A DNA stretch of 64,000 bases, from contig NC_019866.2 of the NCBI RefSeq assembly GCF_002234675.1, positions 3,020,642-3,084,641 on the forward strand. The letters run 5' to 3'. Shown piece after piece: positions 11,701 to 23,286 of the stretch. Numbering within the stretch: position 1 is the stretch's first letter; every line of letters begins with the position of its first letter. Source of the stretch: Oryzias latipes. Its lineage: Eukaryota > Chordata > Actinopteri > Beloniformes > Adrianichthyidae. A program made the translations under genes and the position numbers. The notes under the pieces were generated by a model. The model saw nothing but the letters and a program-made list of their open reading frames with translations, searched no databases and was not told where the DNA came from.

Positions 11701-12589
11701 AAGGACCACAGTCAGCCTCTGTGCTTTCTGCAACCCTGAAAGCACAGCTGTTATAAGAGACAGACCTTCAGCATCCTTCTTTACCTGACTTTTACTCTGA
11801 AAGTACACATGCATCAATTCATCTGAGCTGATTTAGTCGGATTTCTGCAGCTTCTCTGAACACAAGGTGGAAAATGAAGGTGATGGAGCAGACTAAATAC
11901 ACTCAAGCACATAGGGGTAATGCTGCTCCAACAGACCAGAATGAGATAAATGAGTCTAAGGTTTGAAACTTTATGTAAATTCAGTGATGACACGATATTT
12001 CCAAAGCCTTTGACATTTCCTTTTAAATTAAAAACTGCACTCATCATGAAAGCTGATTCCTGCAGCTGCTGCAGAGATGTGAGCGCCTTAACAGGTGAGA
12101 CAGCTGAGCACCTGCACACACGCTCAGACTGAATGACTGTCAGTGACTCAGGTGTGAGAACATCCTCGAGTGGTTTCCAGAGCTCCTCTCACGTCTGAAT
12201 TCTGTTTCACTTGCTGGGAAAGAAACATCAGTGCAAGATCCTCCCAGGTTAGGTCACATTTTATAAAAATAAAAACATAAAACTACCAAAGTTCTGAAAA
12301 AAATGCAAGCCACTTTTCTTTGCAGTTGAATTTAATTGAGATGGGAGGTTTTTGTAGAAGATATTGCTCGGCTTCGCACTTAAGTTTTATACTAAAAAAT
12401 GTTAAATGTAAAATTGCTCTATAGTAAAAAAAATAAAAATAAAACAAAAAATAATGATATTATGTAAAACAGTAACAGTATTTGTGTTTTGTTTACTTTA
12501 ATGCACGGAAGTGTGAACATGGTTGCTTACTGCCCTCCAGTGGCCATTTATGAGAACTACACCATTACTTTATAAATGGATGCGATAGG
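8746..12589. other. Intergenic, no gene seen
   Basis: About 3.8 kb of non-coding sequence. Several 60-110 codon frames occur on both strands (for example 9131-9445 +, 10606-10935 -, 11814-12119 -). None has a recognisable domain, and none has a splice pattern I could support. Conserved non-coding elements cannot be judged from one genome. Confidence 0.5.
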
Positions 12590-14205
12590 AGGGCTGAAAT
12601 ATGTGGAAGCGATTATGTAGCATAAATAAAAAGCAAAGTCAAAATCAGAAATGCTTTTTCATTTTCAAAATGAAGCTGCATTTTTTGACTCAAAAATATA
12701 ATGAAAAAGCAATCCACCAAAATGCTTTTTCATTTCCTTCCTCAACATCGCTTATTCTGTCACTTAATTAAAATGAAAATGAAAATGGTATTTGACATTT
12801 CATTTTCAAGACGTTCTCTGGTAAATGTGTAGCATAATTCATGTAGAAATGTCTAATTTGACATTCAAAATGGATTAATAGAAATGCTTTTTAATTTTCA
12901 AAATGAAGCTGCATTTTTTGACTCAAAATTAAAAAGAAAAAGCAATACTTCAAAATGCTTTATCATTTTATACTTCAACACAGCTTTTTCTGTCACTTAA
13001 TTAAATTGATAAATAAAATAGTATTTGACATTTCATTTTCAAAAAGGTCCCTGGTAAATGTGTACCATAATTCATTTAGAAATGTCTAATTTGACAATTA
13101 AAATGGATTAACAGAAATGCTTTTTAATTTTCAAAATGTAGCTGAATCTTTTGACTCAAAATTAAAAAGAAAAAGCAATATTTCAAAATGCTTTTTCATT
13201 TTATACTTAAAACCGCTTATTCTGTGTCATTATTAAAACGAAAATGCAAAGAGGGGATTGCATTTGCATTTTAACATCCACCCCGCGCACCTTGTCGCAA
13301 TATTCATTTCTTAAATGCTATAGCAGAGGGGAGGGGGGGCGATGACATCACTGCTCTCTCTGTGTGTCCGGCTGCTGACTGACGCACACACATGCACCAG
13401 GAGCAGACTGTGTTAGCGGCAGAGAAGACGGCTTTGTGATGGTTGTGAACTTCTGATGAGTTTCCACAGCTTCTCAGGACTAAGTAGCTGCATGTCCGCC
13501 TTCTGCGGTCCTCCTCCTGACGCACACCGGACAGGCTTTTGTTCTTCGGACCGCCAGCTGCCTTCGCACAGCGGAGCGCGAAGCTCCCGACGATCGCTGA
13601 AGGCGGAAATGCTGCTGCGATCTGAGAAACCATCATATGAATTTGTGTTTCCAGTGGTGACACACAGAGAAAGCAGTGACGTCATCGCCCCGCCTCCCCT
13701 CTGCTATTGCATTTAAGAAATGAATATTGTGACAAGGTGCGCGGGGTGGATGTTAAAATGCAAATGCAATCCCCTCTTTGCATTTTCGTTTTAATTATGA
13801 CACAGAATAAGCGGTTTTAAGTATAAATTGAAAAAGCATTTTGAAGTATTGCTTTTTCTTTTTAATTTTGAGTCAAAAAATGCAGCTTCATTTTGAAAAT
13901 TAAAAAGCATTTCTATTAATCCATTTTAATTGTCAAATTAGACATTTCTACATGAATTATGCTACACATTTACCAGAGAACGTCTTGAAAATAAAATGTC
14001 AAATACCATTTTCGTTTTAATTTTAATTAAGTGACAGAAAAAACTGTGTTGAGGAAGGAAATGAAAAAGCATTTTGGTGGATTGCTTTTTCATTATATTT
14101 TTGAGTCAAAAAATGCAGCTTCATTTTGAAAATGAAAAAGCATTTCTGGTTTTGACTTTGCTTTTTATTTATGCTACAGAATTGCTTCCATAGAAATACG
14201 GAGGA
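12590..14205. repeat. Giant asymmetric inverted repeat (fold-back element)
   Basis: The left arm (about 12590-13367) and right arm (about 13655-14205) are reverse complements. Both begin at their outer end with gtagcataaataaa(a)agcaaagtcaaaa and meet around a spacer of about 290 bp. The arms are built from a unit of about 232 bp starting (c/t)agaaatgctttttnattttcaaaatg. Starts at 12646, 12879 and 13111 show three units on the left; the right arm has two. The inner arm ends hold a less AT-rich block with ccaccccgcgcacc and a long match around gatgac(a/g)tcactgct. No transposase is seen. Confidence 0.85.
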
Positions 14206-15213
14206 TTGGGGACATAGAGATAAAAGAAAGAGTGATGAAATATTCTGATTGTAATGTCAGGAGTCTGAATTCTGAGGAAAAATATAGAATTCTGTGAAAA
14301 AGTCAGAATTTGTTATTGCCCGTTTTTCCTCTCCATGGCCCAATTCCCCTTCTACACTCAATAAAGTGAGTAGCATTTGGTTATTTATTTCTTTATTTGT
14401 ACTTTACAATCTTTCACTATACAATTTGATATTTTTCCTAAGCAATCAATGTTTTTTTCTGCCTAAAAACAAAAGACCAGCTGTATTTGTGTGGACACCA
14501 GCAGGTAAGACAGCAGTTTGACCTTTTTCAGATGTGAAAACATCACTGCAACCAAAAAGGAGAGTTTTTTTCACCTTTTAAACTACACCTTTACCCCACA
14601 AAGTAAATGTGAAAAAATACAGAAAACATGCAAATGCATAAAAACAAGTTTTATTTCGCTTTTTTGTATTACAATAACTTTTGCAATACCAATTACTTAG
14701 ATTTTACAAAATTTCTCTACCAGAACCGTGCTGTTTCTCTGCCTTCTAGTGGTGAAAAATAAGAACAGCAACTGAAGATCAATTGTGATAAATGCTGAAA
14801 ATCGAACAATCGAACGAAATTAAAATTAAAATAAAAAACAATGTATCTAGTTTTACATGATCAGCTAAGAATACTGACAACACAGTAACAAAAATAGTCA
14901 CACGTTTTTGCAAAAAGTTAGTGCTTCACTTGAATTTTACAACACATCATGCTTACAGTAAGTAAAAATGTAAAGTGTTTTTTTTAACTAGTAATCATTC
15001 CTTTTGTTTTGAACTACCTTAAATTTGACAATAAAATATATATAAGCATTAAAAAGTGTAACTTTTTTCTCTGTAAAAATGGATTTTTAAACTACATGTG
15101 ACAGTCAACCATACAATCCAACAAATATTAACTTTAATGTTCACAATTTTATTTTATTTGTTTGTTTATTTCTATTTTAGTCTTTTATTTTTGATGTAAC
15201 AGTAAAGACAGCT
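14206..15213. other. Intergenic, upstream of eif3d copy 1
   Basis: AT-rich non-coding sequence; no gene or clear element is seen. Confidence 0.5.
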
Positions 15214-15223
15214 ACTTCCGGTT
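15214..15223 (+). promoter_or_regulatory. ETS-type promoter motif ACTTCCGGTT, eif3d copy 1
   Basis: The same 10-mer lies upstream of the second eif3d copy at 21960-21969. ACTTCCGG is the ETS/GABPA-type core common in housekeeping and translation-factor promoters. It lies about 860 bp before the start codon. A non-coding first exon may end at about 15485 before gtgcgc, but this is weak. Confidence 0.45.
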
Positions 15224-16080
15224 GTCTTTAAAAATTAAACAAAAGATGAATTCTGATAAGAGAAATTTTTCAAAAAACGAAAATTTTAGGGGGAAAACAA
15301 CTGAGGAGTGAACGGTATGAAATAAAAACGTATTTTTATATTTATTTTCTTGGGATTTTACGACAACAGCTCGCATTATCCGGCAGGAAGAGGTGGAGTT
15401 TTTCGGCCCCGTCGAAGCCGGTTGGAACTGAATTTCATCTGGGGAAAAACAGTAAAAACACACACAAAGGAGCATCGGTACACAAGGTGCGCTTTGAAAA
15501 CAATGTTTGCAGTCGTTTCATAAGCCTGTGATTTTACATTTAACGATTGGTTTTGTAGAAAAACGCTTGAAGCTAGGAACGTGTTTAGCATGGTGGTTAG
15601 CTTAGCATTGCTAGCTTAAGGCTACCTGCCACGATGGAGCGTGTTAGCATCCTAGCAAACCCTAAATTTACTGGTGTAAAATGTAGTGGAGCAGACGATA
15701 ACATAATTGACGCTAAATAATAATTTAACAAAAAAGTTTGAGAAAGGTTGCTTTTAGTATACATTATTTCTGAAATTTGACATTTTTCTTTGTAATTTAT
15801 TCACATAAGCGTTTTAATATTGTTGAACCTAATAATTTAATAATTTTTTTCTGTAGAAAACAAAGTAGTGCATATATTCCGTTGTTTTGTTGTGGTGGTA
15901 TCATAATTTAAACTGATTTAATCAGTCTGGGGGGTGAGGAGGTTCAGTCATGCAGGGTGGGGTTCTGCCTGTTATCAAAAACACTGAGATGTGCGAGGAC
16001 AGGCCAGAAGAGCAACAGTTTGCAGCCTTTACTCAATATTAAGAGTTGGAAACACAATCCCTTTCATCTTTTTTCAGATT

Positions 16081-19000
16081 ATGGCAAAGTTTCAGGCCCC
16101 TGTGATCCAGGACAACCCGACTGGATGGGGTCCATGTGCGATTCCAGAGAAGTTTAGAGACATGCCGTATCAGCCGTTCAGCAAAGGAGACCGTCTGGGA
16201 AAGGTTTGTCGGCCGGCGACCTCTGACCTCACTGCTCTTTTGGGCGTTTTGTTCCTTCATGTTTTGTGTCCAACAGGTTTCTGACTGGACCGGAGCGACT
16301 TACCAAGACAAGAGATACCCAAGTAAGTCAAGTTTTATAGACAAAATGTCTTTTTTTAATTGCCTGGATGGCAAAACTGAGTTAAAAAAATCTATTTTAT
16401 GAAAGGGATTATCATGTTTAGTTATGTAGGAAGAATTACTTTGATAGATTTGTTTATATCCCTGAAAGAATGCAAAAAGACAGATATGAGGTTTTCCAAA
16501 GGTTCACACAAGGTCTGTAAGGAATCTGCAATAAAAATGTAGTTTTATGTGAAACTTTTGAATATTATTAAAGAGAAAAGTCCTCCTACTTGTTTTTAGA
16601 TCGGTACACGTCCCAATTCGGAGGGGGCAGTGTTTACGCCTACTTCCATGAGGAAAATGAGACCACCTTCCAGCTGGTGGACACGGCGAAGACTCAGAAG
16701 ACGGCCTACCAGAAGAACCGCATGAGGTTTGCTCAGGTACCGCAGGTTCGAACCCAGACAGCGCCGTTTGACCGTGAAAGCAGAGCAGCAACTCCATCTG
16801 CTGTTTCCACAGAGGAACCTCCGCAGGGACAAAGACCGCAGGAACCTGACGCAGTTCAACATGCAGACGCTCCCCAAGAGCGCCAAGCAGAAGGAGAGGT
16901 GAGGTCGTCCACAGCGCCTCCTGTCTGTCACTGCTGCTCACAACAGCAACATTCGTCTTTTCTGCTCAGGGATCGAATGCGGCTCCAGAAGAAATTCCAG
17001 AAGCAGTTTGGCGTCCGTCAGAAGTGGGACCAGAAATCCCAGGTAGTGAATGATTAATGCCGCGTTTTTATTGAAAATTAAATTTAGCAGTTTCCTGTAT
17101 TGCATCACATGTTTGAAACTTGGACCTCTCTATTCATTTTTATTATTTAATCATTTATTACATTTTTTCTGATGGGACTTTATGCACACATTAATAATAA
17201 ACCAAATATCTTTACTAAATTTGAGAACTGAAGCCCTATTTCATAAAATAATAATAATCAAAATCAATTTTTTAAAAGTAAACATTGAAACACGTCATCG
17301 TATGTTTTAGTGTTCATGTTTTAACATATAGGTGATGTGAACAGAAGTCATTCAACTGCATGTTACTCCTTGTGTTGCTTTAAAAAAATGAGTGTAAGTT
17401 TAAAATATTTACATTTTTTCTGTGGGCTGAAATGTCCTCCAAGTGTACTCGACAACAGTGATTCATAAAACTGGCCTTTCAGGCCCAGCAGAAGCCCAGA
17501 GACTCCTCTGTGGAGGTGAGGAGCGACTGGGAGGTGAAGGAGGAGATGGACTTCCCCAGACTGATGAAGATGAGATACATGGAGGTGTCCGACCCCGTTG
17601 ACATGTAGGTGAACCCGAGCTGCAGCTCCCGCCCGCTCACAGAAAGGTGCTCAGAGGCTGACGTGTTGTTCTGCAGTGAGTGCTGTGGAGCTCTGGAGTA
17701 CTACGATAAGGCTTTTGACCGCATCACCACCCGCAACGAGAAGCCTCTGAGGAGCATCAAGAGGATTTTCCACACCGTGACCACCACAGACGACCCCGTG
17801 ATCCGCAAGGTGGCGCCTCCTCACCCACCCAGAAGCTGGCGTTTGTCCGAACCCGTCCTGAAGTCTCCTCCCTTCTGTCTCTGCAGCTGGCAAAGACTCA
17901 GGGGAACGTCTTTGCCACCGACGCCATCTTGGCCACTTTGATGTGCTGCACGCGCTCAGTCAACTCCTGGGACATCATTGTGCAGAGAGTGGGCAACAAG
18001 CTGTTCTTTGACAAGAGAGACAACTCTGACTTTGGTGAGTCTGCTAGATCTGAGCAGCTCTGCTCCGTTCCAGAACTTATTTGATGGTTCAGATGAGAAA
18101 CAATAGTTTGCTGCTTCAAAAAAAAACGTGTATGATTTTGATCACGGGAGAAAAGTCACTTTAAACCAGCAGAGAATCATAAAAATCTCAGTGAAACTAA
18201 CTGCTGCTCCTCCTCACTGACATTAGTGAGAGTTGGGGTCTGGAGGTGGAAATCTTCTTTGGGGGGTCGCGGCTGTTTGCAGCATCTCTGATTGCACAGA
18301 GGATGTTTGATTGGCGGTTCTGCATGTCAATCAAGTGACATACTTTACTGTGAGGTTGCTGATTGGCTGATAGAATTTTTTTTTCATGGTCTGCTGTGGA
18401 TGTATTGAGTCTGTCAGTTTCCTAACAGAGGAAATCTTCTTGCAGAATTACGTTTTAGTCACGCTTGAGCCTCCAGAAAGGTTGAAATGTGAGCTATGAG
18501 ATGAACTTTTATCTTTTTATTCAAATTTAAAATCCCGTTTTAATTTTTTTTCTTGGTCAGATCTGTTAACGGTGAGCGAGACGGCTAACGAGCCCCCCCA
18601 AGACGAGGGCAACTCCTTCAACTCTCCCCGTAATCTGGCCATGGAGGCGACCTACATCAACCACAACTTCAGCCAGCAGTGTTTACGCATGGTGAGAAGC
18701 CCCGCCCCCCGGTCAGCAGGCGAAGCGTTTCCCTCTCAGGTCGTCACCTTTGTGTTGGTGTCTCTCAGAGGGGCGAGCGTTACAAGTTTCCAAACCCCAA
18801 CCCGTTCGTGGAGGAGGACATGGACAAGAGCGAGGTGGCGTCTGTGGCCTACAGGTATGACAGCTGCACGAGCGCGCACGTGGACGCGGTCACGTGGACG
18901 CGGTCACGCCAACAGCTGACGTCTGTCATTCAGGTATCGTCACTGGAAGCTGGGAGACGACATCGACCTGATCGTCCGCTGTGAACACGACGGAGTGATG

Positions 19001-21432
19001 ACCGGCGCCAACGGAGAGGTGTCCTTCATCAACATCAAGACCCTGAACGAGTGGGACTCCAGGGTGAGCAGACGGCTTCTGACTCTTCTAGTGCTCCAAA
19101 GCGCTGCAGCAGAACCAGGACGGACCCCAGACCAACACCAGAACCGTTTCAGTTTTTTAACACCGGACATTTTGCAGAAGTCTGAGTAACACACAGTCTT
19201 CTACAAACTGTAACTCCTAATCTGTTAACGCGATCAACGAGAATCAGCTGCTTCTGATGTGTAGAAAAGTGGCTTTTATGAAAAGATGCTTTTCTGTGCA
19301 TCAGAATCTGCTGGAAATGCCTAAACCGTTGAAGAGTTATGGATGCTGACAGAATGTCAACATGCAAAGCAGACGTATGTGACCTGCAGCTCAGGAGTCA
19401 CATGTGGCTCTAAGACACACCTGAGTTCAACTGAGAGAAAGTCTCTTCCTTCATTTCTTCACGTTTGTCTGTGCTTCACATTCAGGAAGCTGAATCTGAT
19501 GTTCAGAATCCGTCATGAAACGCTTTTTTTTTACTTTTGGAAACGTTCAGGTTGTTGATTTAAACTTTGATCCTTCTCTGTGGTCTTGGATCCTCTTTAG
19601 GGTCATTCCCTGTAGAGCGTTTGCTAAACAGAAGGATCAACCCAAATGAATGATCTTCCTTTCAAACAAAATCTACATATCGTCTTTTTTTGAGAAGGTC
19701 ACCCAGACTAAACTGCTTCTATCTGCTTTTTGTTTTGGATTTGAACCCATTTTTCTGACCTCTGTTACCTCTCATGATGCTACTGCTGCACTCACAGTCC
19801 CTTCTGGCTTCTTGTCCCGTCAGTACTGTAACGGAGTGGACTGGCGTCAGAAGCTGGACTCTCAGAGAGGAGCCGTGCTGGCCACTGAGCTGAAGAACAA
19901 CAGCTACAAACTGGCCCGCTGGACCTGCTGCGCCATGCTGGCCGGATCCGAGTATCTGAAACTGGGGTGAGTTCTGAGACAAAGCGGATGTTCTGAGGGT
20001 TCAGGATTTGATTCTGAATTGATGGGATTCAGTCAGAAACTCTAGATTTCAGCCGCTCTCTGCAGAAGAATCAGATTTAGAGGGAAGAAGATGATTTGAA
20101 GACTTCAATGTTCCTCAGTTTGTGACACAGAATGGATTATTTTAGCAAAGTTTGGGCCTCTGATCACCGTGTTCTCCTCAGGTACGTGTCCCGTTACCAC
20201 CTGAAGGACTCGGCTCGTCACGTCATCCTGGGAACCCAGCACTTCAAACCCAACGAGTTCGCCAGCCAGATCAACCTGAGCATGGAGAACGCCTGGGGGA
20301 TCCTGCGCTGCGTCGTCGACATCTGCCGCAAGCTGGACGAGGGCAAATACCTGATCCTCAAAGACCCCAACAAGGTGAGGCTGCGGGCTCAGACCAGGAG
20401 GGGCGGGGCTTCAGGCCGCTGGACTCACACGCTCTCCTTCCTGTGAACAGCAAGTGATCCGGGTCTACAGCCTACCTGATGGGACGTTCAGCTCCGATGA
20501 AGAGGAGGAGGAAGAAGAAGATGAAGAGGACGTGGAAGAAGAAGAAGAAGGTGGGGTTGAATTTTCTAGGTTTTGGTTCTTTTAGGTTTTTTTAATTCTT
20601 CTTCCAATTTTTTTGAGAAATATTGACTCTGATTGATGAGATCTAAACTATTAAAAGCATAAATGTTAAACTTATCTTTGAATTTTTGACAAAAAGACAG
20701 ACGTTTTGAGTTTATTGCCTGAACATTTGCTGACGGATGTAAACAGACTATCCTTTACTTTTGCTGTCATTGAAAACCCCTAAATATCCTCTGTAGATTC
20801 CAAAAGGAGTGAATGCAGTTATATGCAGTGGTTGGGAGATATCCAGACTTAGAAATGGCCGCCAGTCAGGAGGATAAAAAGAACAGAAAACGACTTGTTT
20901 ACCTCAAAGATGGGTTAAATACCCACTTCGATCATTTTTTGATCCATTTTCAAAGTGTTCCTGGTGGTCTTTTAGCTATGAATATGCCATTTTTAAGTAA
21001 AATAAAAAACCTGTGTCATTTTCTAGGACATTGTTTCTGCAGAGCAGCAGGAGTTCATTAGACATGTGCAGCTGAGTTGTGGGTGGCACTGTTGATGCAG
21101 AGCTACCCCTCACCGTTTTTCCCCTCCCTATTGTTAAGAGCTCTCTGTTTACACCCTCTGAATATGTCCATCATAAAAATGCTACAAGAACATGTTAAAA
21201 ACACACTATTTTCATCAGTGATGCTAGTAGTTTCGTGTTTCAATGAGAACTTCTTTATGAAAAAATATTTTAAAATCTTTTTAAATCCAGTTTTGTGCGA
21301 CCAAAGCTCTGTAGAGCTTTCAAAGTTAAAATGATCTAATGTTCAGGAATGCAATCCTAATTGAATTTGAGCTTTTTTCTATAACTTTGGACCTCTCACT
21401 TTATTCTTGTTGTTTTAGACGAGGAGAATTGA
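16081..21432 (+). CDS. eif3d: Eukaryotic translation initiation factor 3 subunit D, copy 1 (15 coding exons)
   Basis: eIF3d is a subunit of the eIF3 complex that supports 40S/mRNA recruitment and can bind the mRNA cap directly. The exons are 16081-16203, 16277-16322, 16600-16736, 16813-16898, 16970-17042, 17483-17604, 17677-17809, 17887-18034, 18561-18691, 18769-18854, 18934-19063, 19824-19966, 20182-20374, 20451-20550 and 21419-21432. All have GT/AG borders and agreeing phases. The protein is 554 residues (human 548). It starts [13 protein letters not shown], contains [10 protein letters not shown] and [17 protein letters not shown], and ends in a long Glu/Asp run and DEEN. Copy-specific differences cluster in exons 1-3, for example [17 protein letters not shown] and [22 protein letters not shown]. 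The splice acceptor before the ATG ends at 16077, so a non-coding exon lies upstream. No disabling change is seen. Confidence 0.95.
20990..21230. repeat. Dispersed repeat in eif3d copy 1 intron 14
   Basis: This matches the repeat at 8340-8745. It is absent from the corresponding intron of copy 2, so it was probably gained by copy 1 after the duplication. Confidence 0.5.
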
Positions 21433-21559
21433 CTTCAGCGACCAAAGCAGCCTTGAATCTGGGAACTCCTGCAGGCTTTCCATAAAGAAAACCGCTTTTG
21501 ATGGGATCCAAACGCACCTCACAGCTTCCTCTGTTACTTTAACCCAGGTTTTTGTTTTT

Positions 21560-21590
21560 ACCGTAATGTTTCTGGTTTAAACATTACGGT
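21560..21590. other. Perfect 12-bp hairpin in the eif3d copy 1 3' UTR
   Basis: ACCGTAATGTTT (21560-21571) and AAACATTACGGT (21579-21590) are exact complements around a 7-base loop. The hairpin lies about 130 bp after the stop codon. Confidence 0.85.
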
Positions 21591-21665
21591 CTTCATGTTT
21601 CCATAGCGCTTTGTCATCTCTAGATAAGCTTTTGAACTTTCTCTGTATGAAAAAAGAACTTAACA

Positions 21666-21671
21666 AATAAA
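21666..21671 (+). terminator. Polyadenylation signal AATAAA, eif3d copy 1
   Basis: The hexamer lies about 235 bp after the stop codon and is followed by T-rich sequence. Confidence 0.7.
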
Positions 21672-21805
21672 GCTGCTTCGTCTTTACAGCTTCTTGTATT
21701 CTTTTATTTTGATAAAGAAATATTCCTTGTTCAAAACAAAAGTTTAAAAAATATTTTATCTAAAGTCTTATTTGGGTTTGGAGAATAGATGTTTACTCTG
21801 GTTGG

Positions 21806-21832
21806 TTTTTTTTTTTTTTTTTTTTTTTTTTT
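21806..21832. repeat. Poly-T tract, 27 bp
   Basis: An uninterrupted T run lies between the two eif3d copies. It may be the tail of a minus-strand retroposon, but no body was recognised. Confidence 0.8.
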
Positions 21833-21959
21833 GTGTAAATTATTAATTTAACAATCATAACATAAATGTGACCCAAAGACCCTAACCCCAATAGTTTTGT
21901 CGTCCTCTAGTGGAATCAGAGTGGAACTGTTATTTTCTACTGTCAAGTTGGACGGTGTA

Positions 21960-22215
21960 ACTTCCGGTTAGTGTCAAAGCTAAAAAAAAAAAAAAAGTTT
22001 TGATAAAAATAAATATCAAGTGAATTATAGTGAGATGGAAGTCAGAAAAGAATCAATTTGATGTTAATGTTTGTTTTTTAAAGAATTGTACTACGTTCGA
22101 TATTACGACAGTTCTCTTACGTAGTACGGCAGAAAGGTTGTTGCCGAACGGCACTTTTGCAGCTGGGACGAACTTCATTTATACAGTTCATCGCTCCAAA
22201 AGTGTTTCACGAACG
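21960..22215 (+). promoter_or_regulatory. Promoter motif and probable 5' UTR exon of eif3d copy 2
   Basis: ACTTCCGGTT at 21960-21969 is identical to the motif upstream of copy 1. A good splice donor (gaacg|gtgagc) lies at 22215/22216. The coding exon has an acceptor ending at 23283, four bases before the ATG. A non-coding first exon somewhere between about 21970 and 22215, spliced to 23284, fits this arrangement. Confidence 0.5.
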
Positions 22216-23286
22216 GTGAGCGCTCAGTCATGTGTATATTTTTGTGTTAGACACAATTTCCTTTACTGGCATGACGTTTGGATCAGTAGAAAATAATTTG
22301 TAGGCGTTTAAAGGCTAGTAGTGTGTTTACCTTAGCTTTGCTAGCATGGCCTTAGCGTGTTAGCATTATCTGCACTTAAACGCGAAACTGCGACGACACG
22401 CCATCTCACAGTCAGTTGAACTTTCCTTAGTTTGTTATAAAATCACTGCACGATGTCGAAATGGAAGCTGGATTTCGTTTATATTGGCAATTCCTTCATG
22501 TTAGTTCGTTTTACTAAGCTAACATAGCTAACATTTGCCGGTGAGTTGTCTCAATGTCTGTCTCGTAAAAAAAATGTCCACATCGTTTCTCCACCACAGA
22601 CTATAGAAAAAGTTCAATAAACTTTTAACGTTTCTCACCCCTTATGTTTAAGTTTCAAGTTCTCAAAGCGGTTTTAGTGATGCTTTATAAGAATGAAGTA
22701 AATTCGGCCTATTTGTTAGTAAACTTTATAAATTAAATCAGCCTTTATTTTGAAGGATGTTTACAGAAGCAGCCTTAAGAACCAAAAATAATGCCATTTA
22801 AAATCTGACATCCAGACATCTACACTTGAAATTTATTATCTATATATATTTACAGGCTTGTATTTAAAAGAAACGGAAAAAATGTCTAAGCAGGATCTGA
22901 AATGATAGCTGTCTGTTACTGTTTGTGTGATTCACTGAGACCGTAGTTTCTCTTTTGTGCAAATATTAGAATAATTTGCTTAAGCTTTAGTCTGTCTTAG
23001 CACGCCCAGTCTGTGGTAACGTTTTGTATTGCAGTCTCAAGTGTTTGTTGCAATTAAGGAATTCATGACAAAACCCAGAATTTCAAAATAAAAGGGTGGA
23101 GTTTCACCCATAAAGGGTCTGTGATGACGAGCCCACTGCGCAAGCTGATCAGTGCCTTTCAGAGCTCTGCTGGAGACATCTGTGCTGTCACGTCCTGAGA
23201 CCCTGTGAACACGCAGCGGATAAAACTGGATTTGTATCGGCTGTACTATGAATGTTTGACCCTTTTCTTTGCTTTGAACTCAGGTC

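Noticed and set aside
17609..17941. Plus-strand 110-codon frames across eif3d exons 7-8 (also 25212-25544)
   Set aside because: Read-through of exon 7, a short intron and part of exon 8; the spliced reading is the real one.
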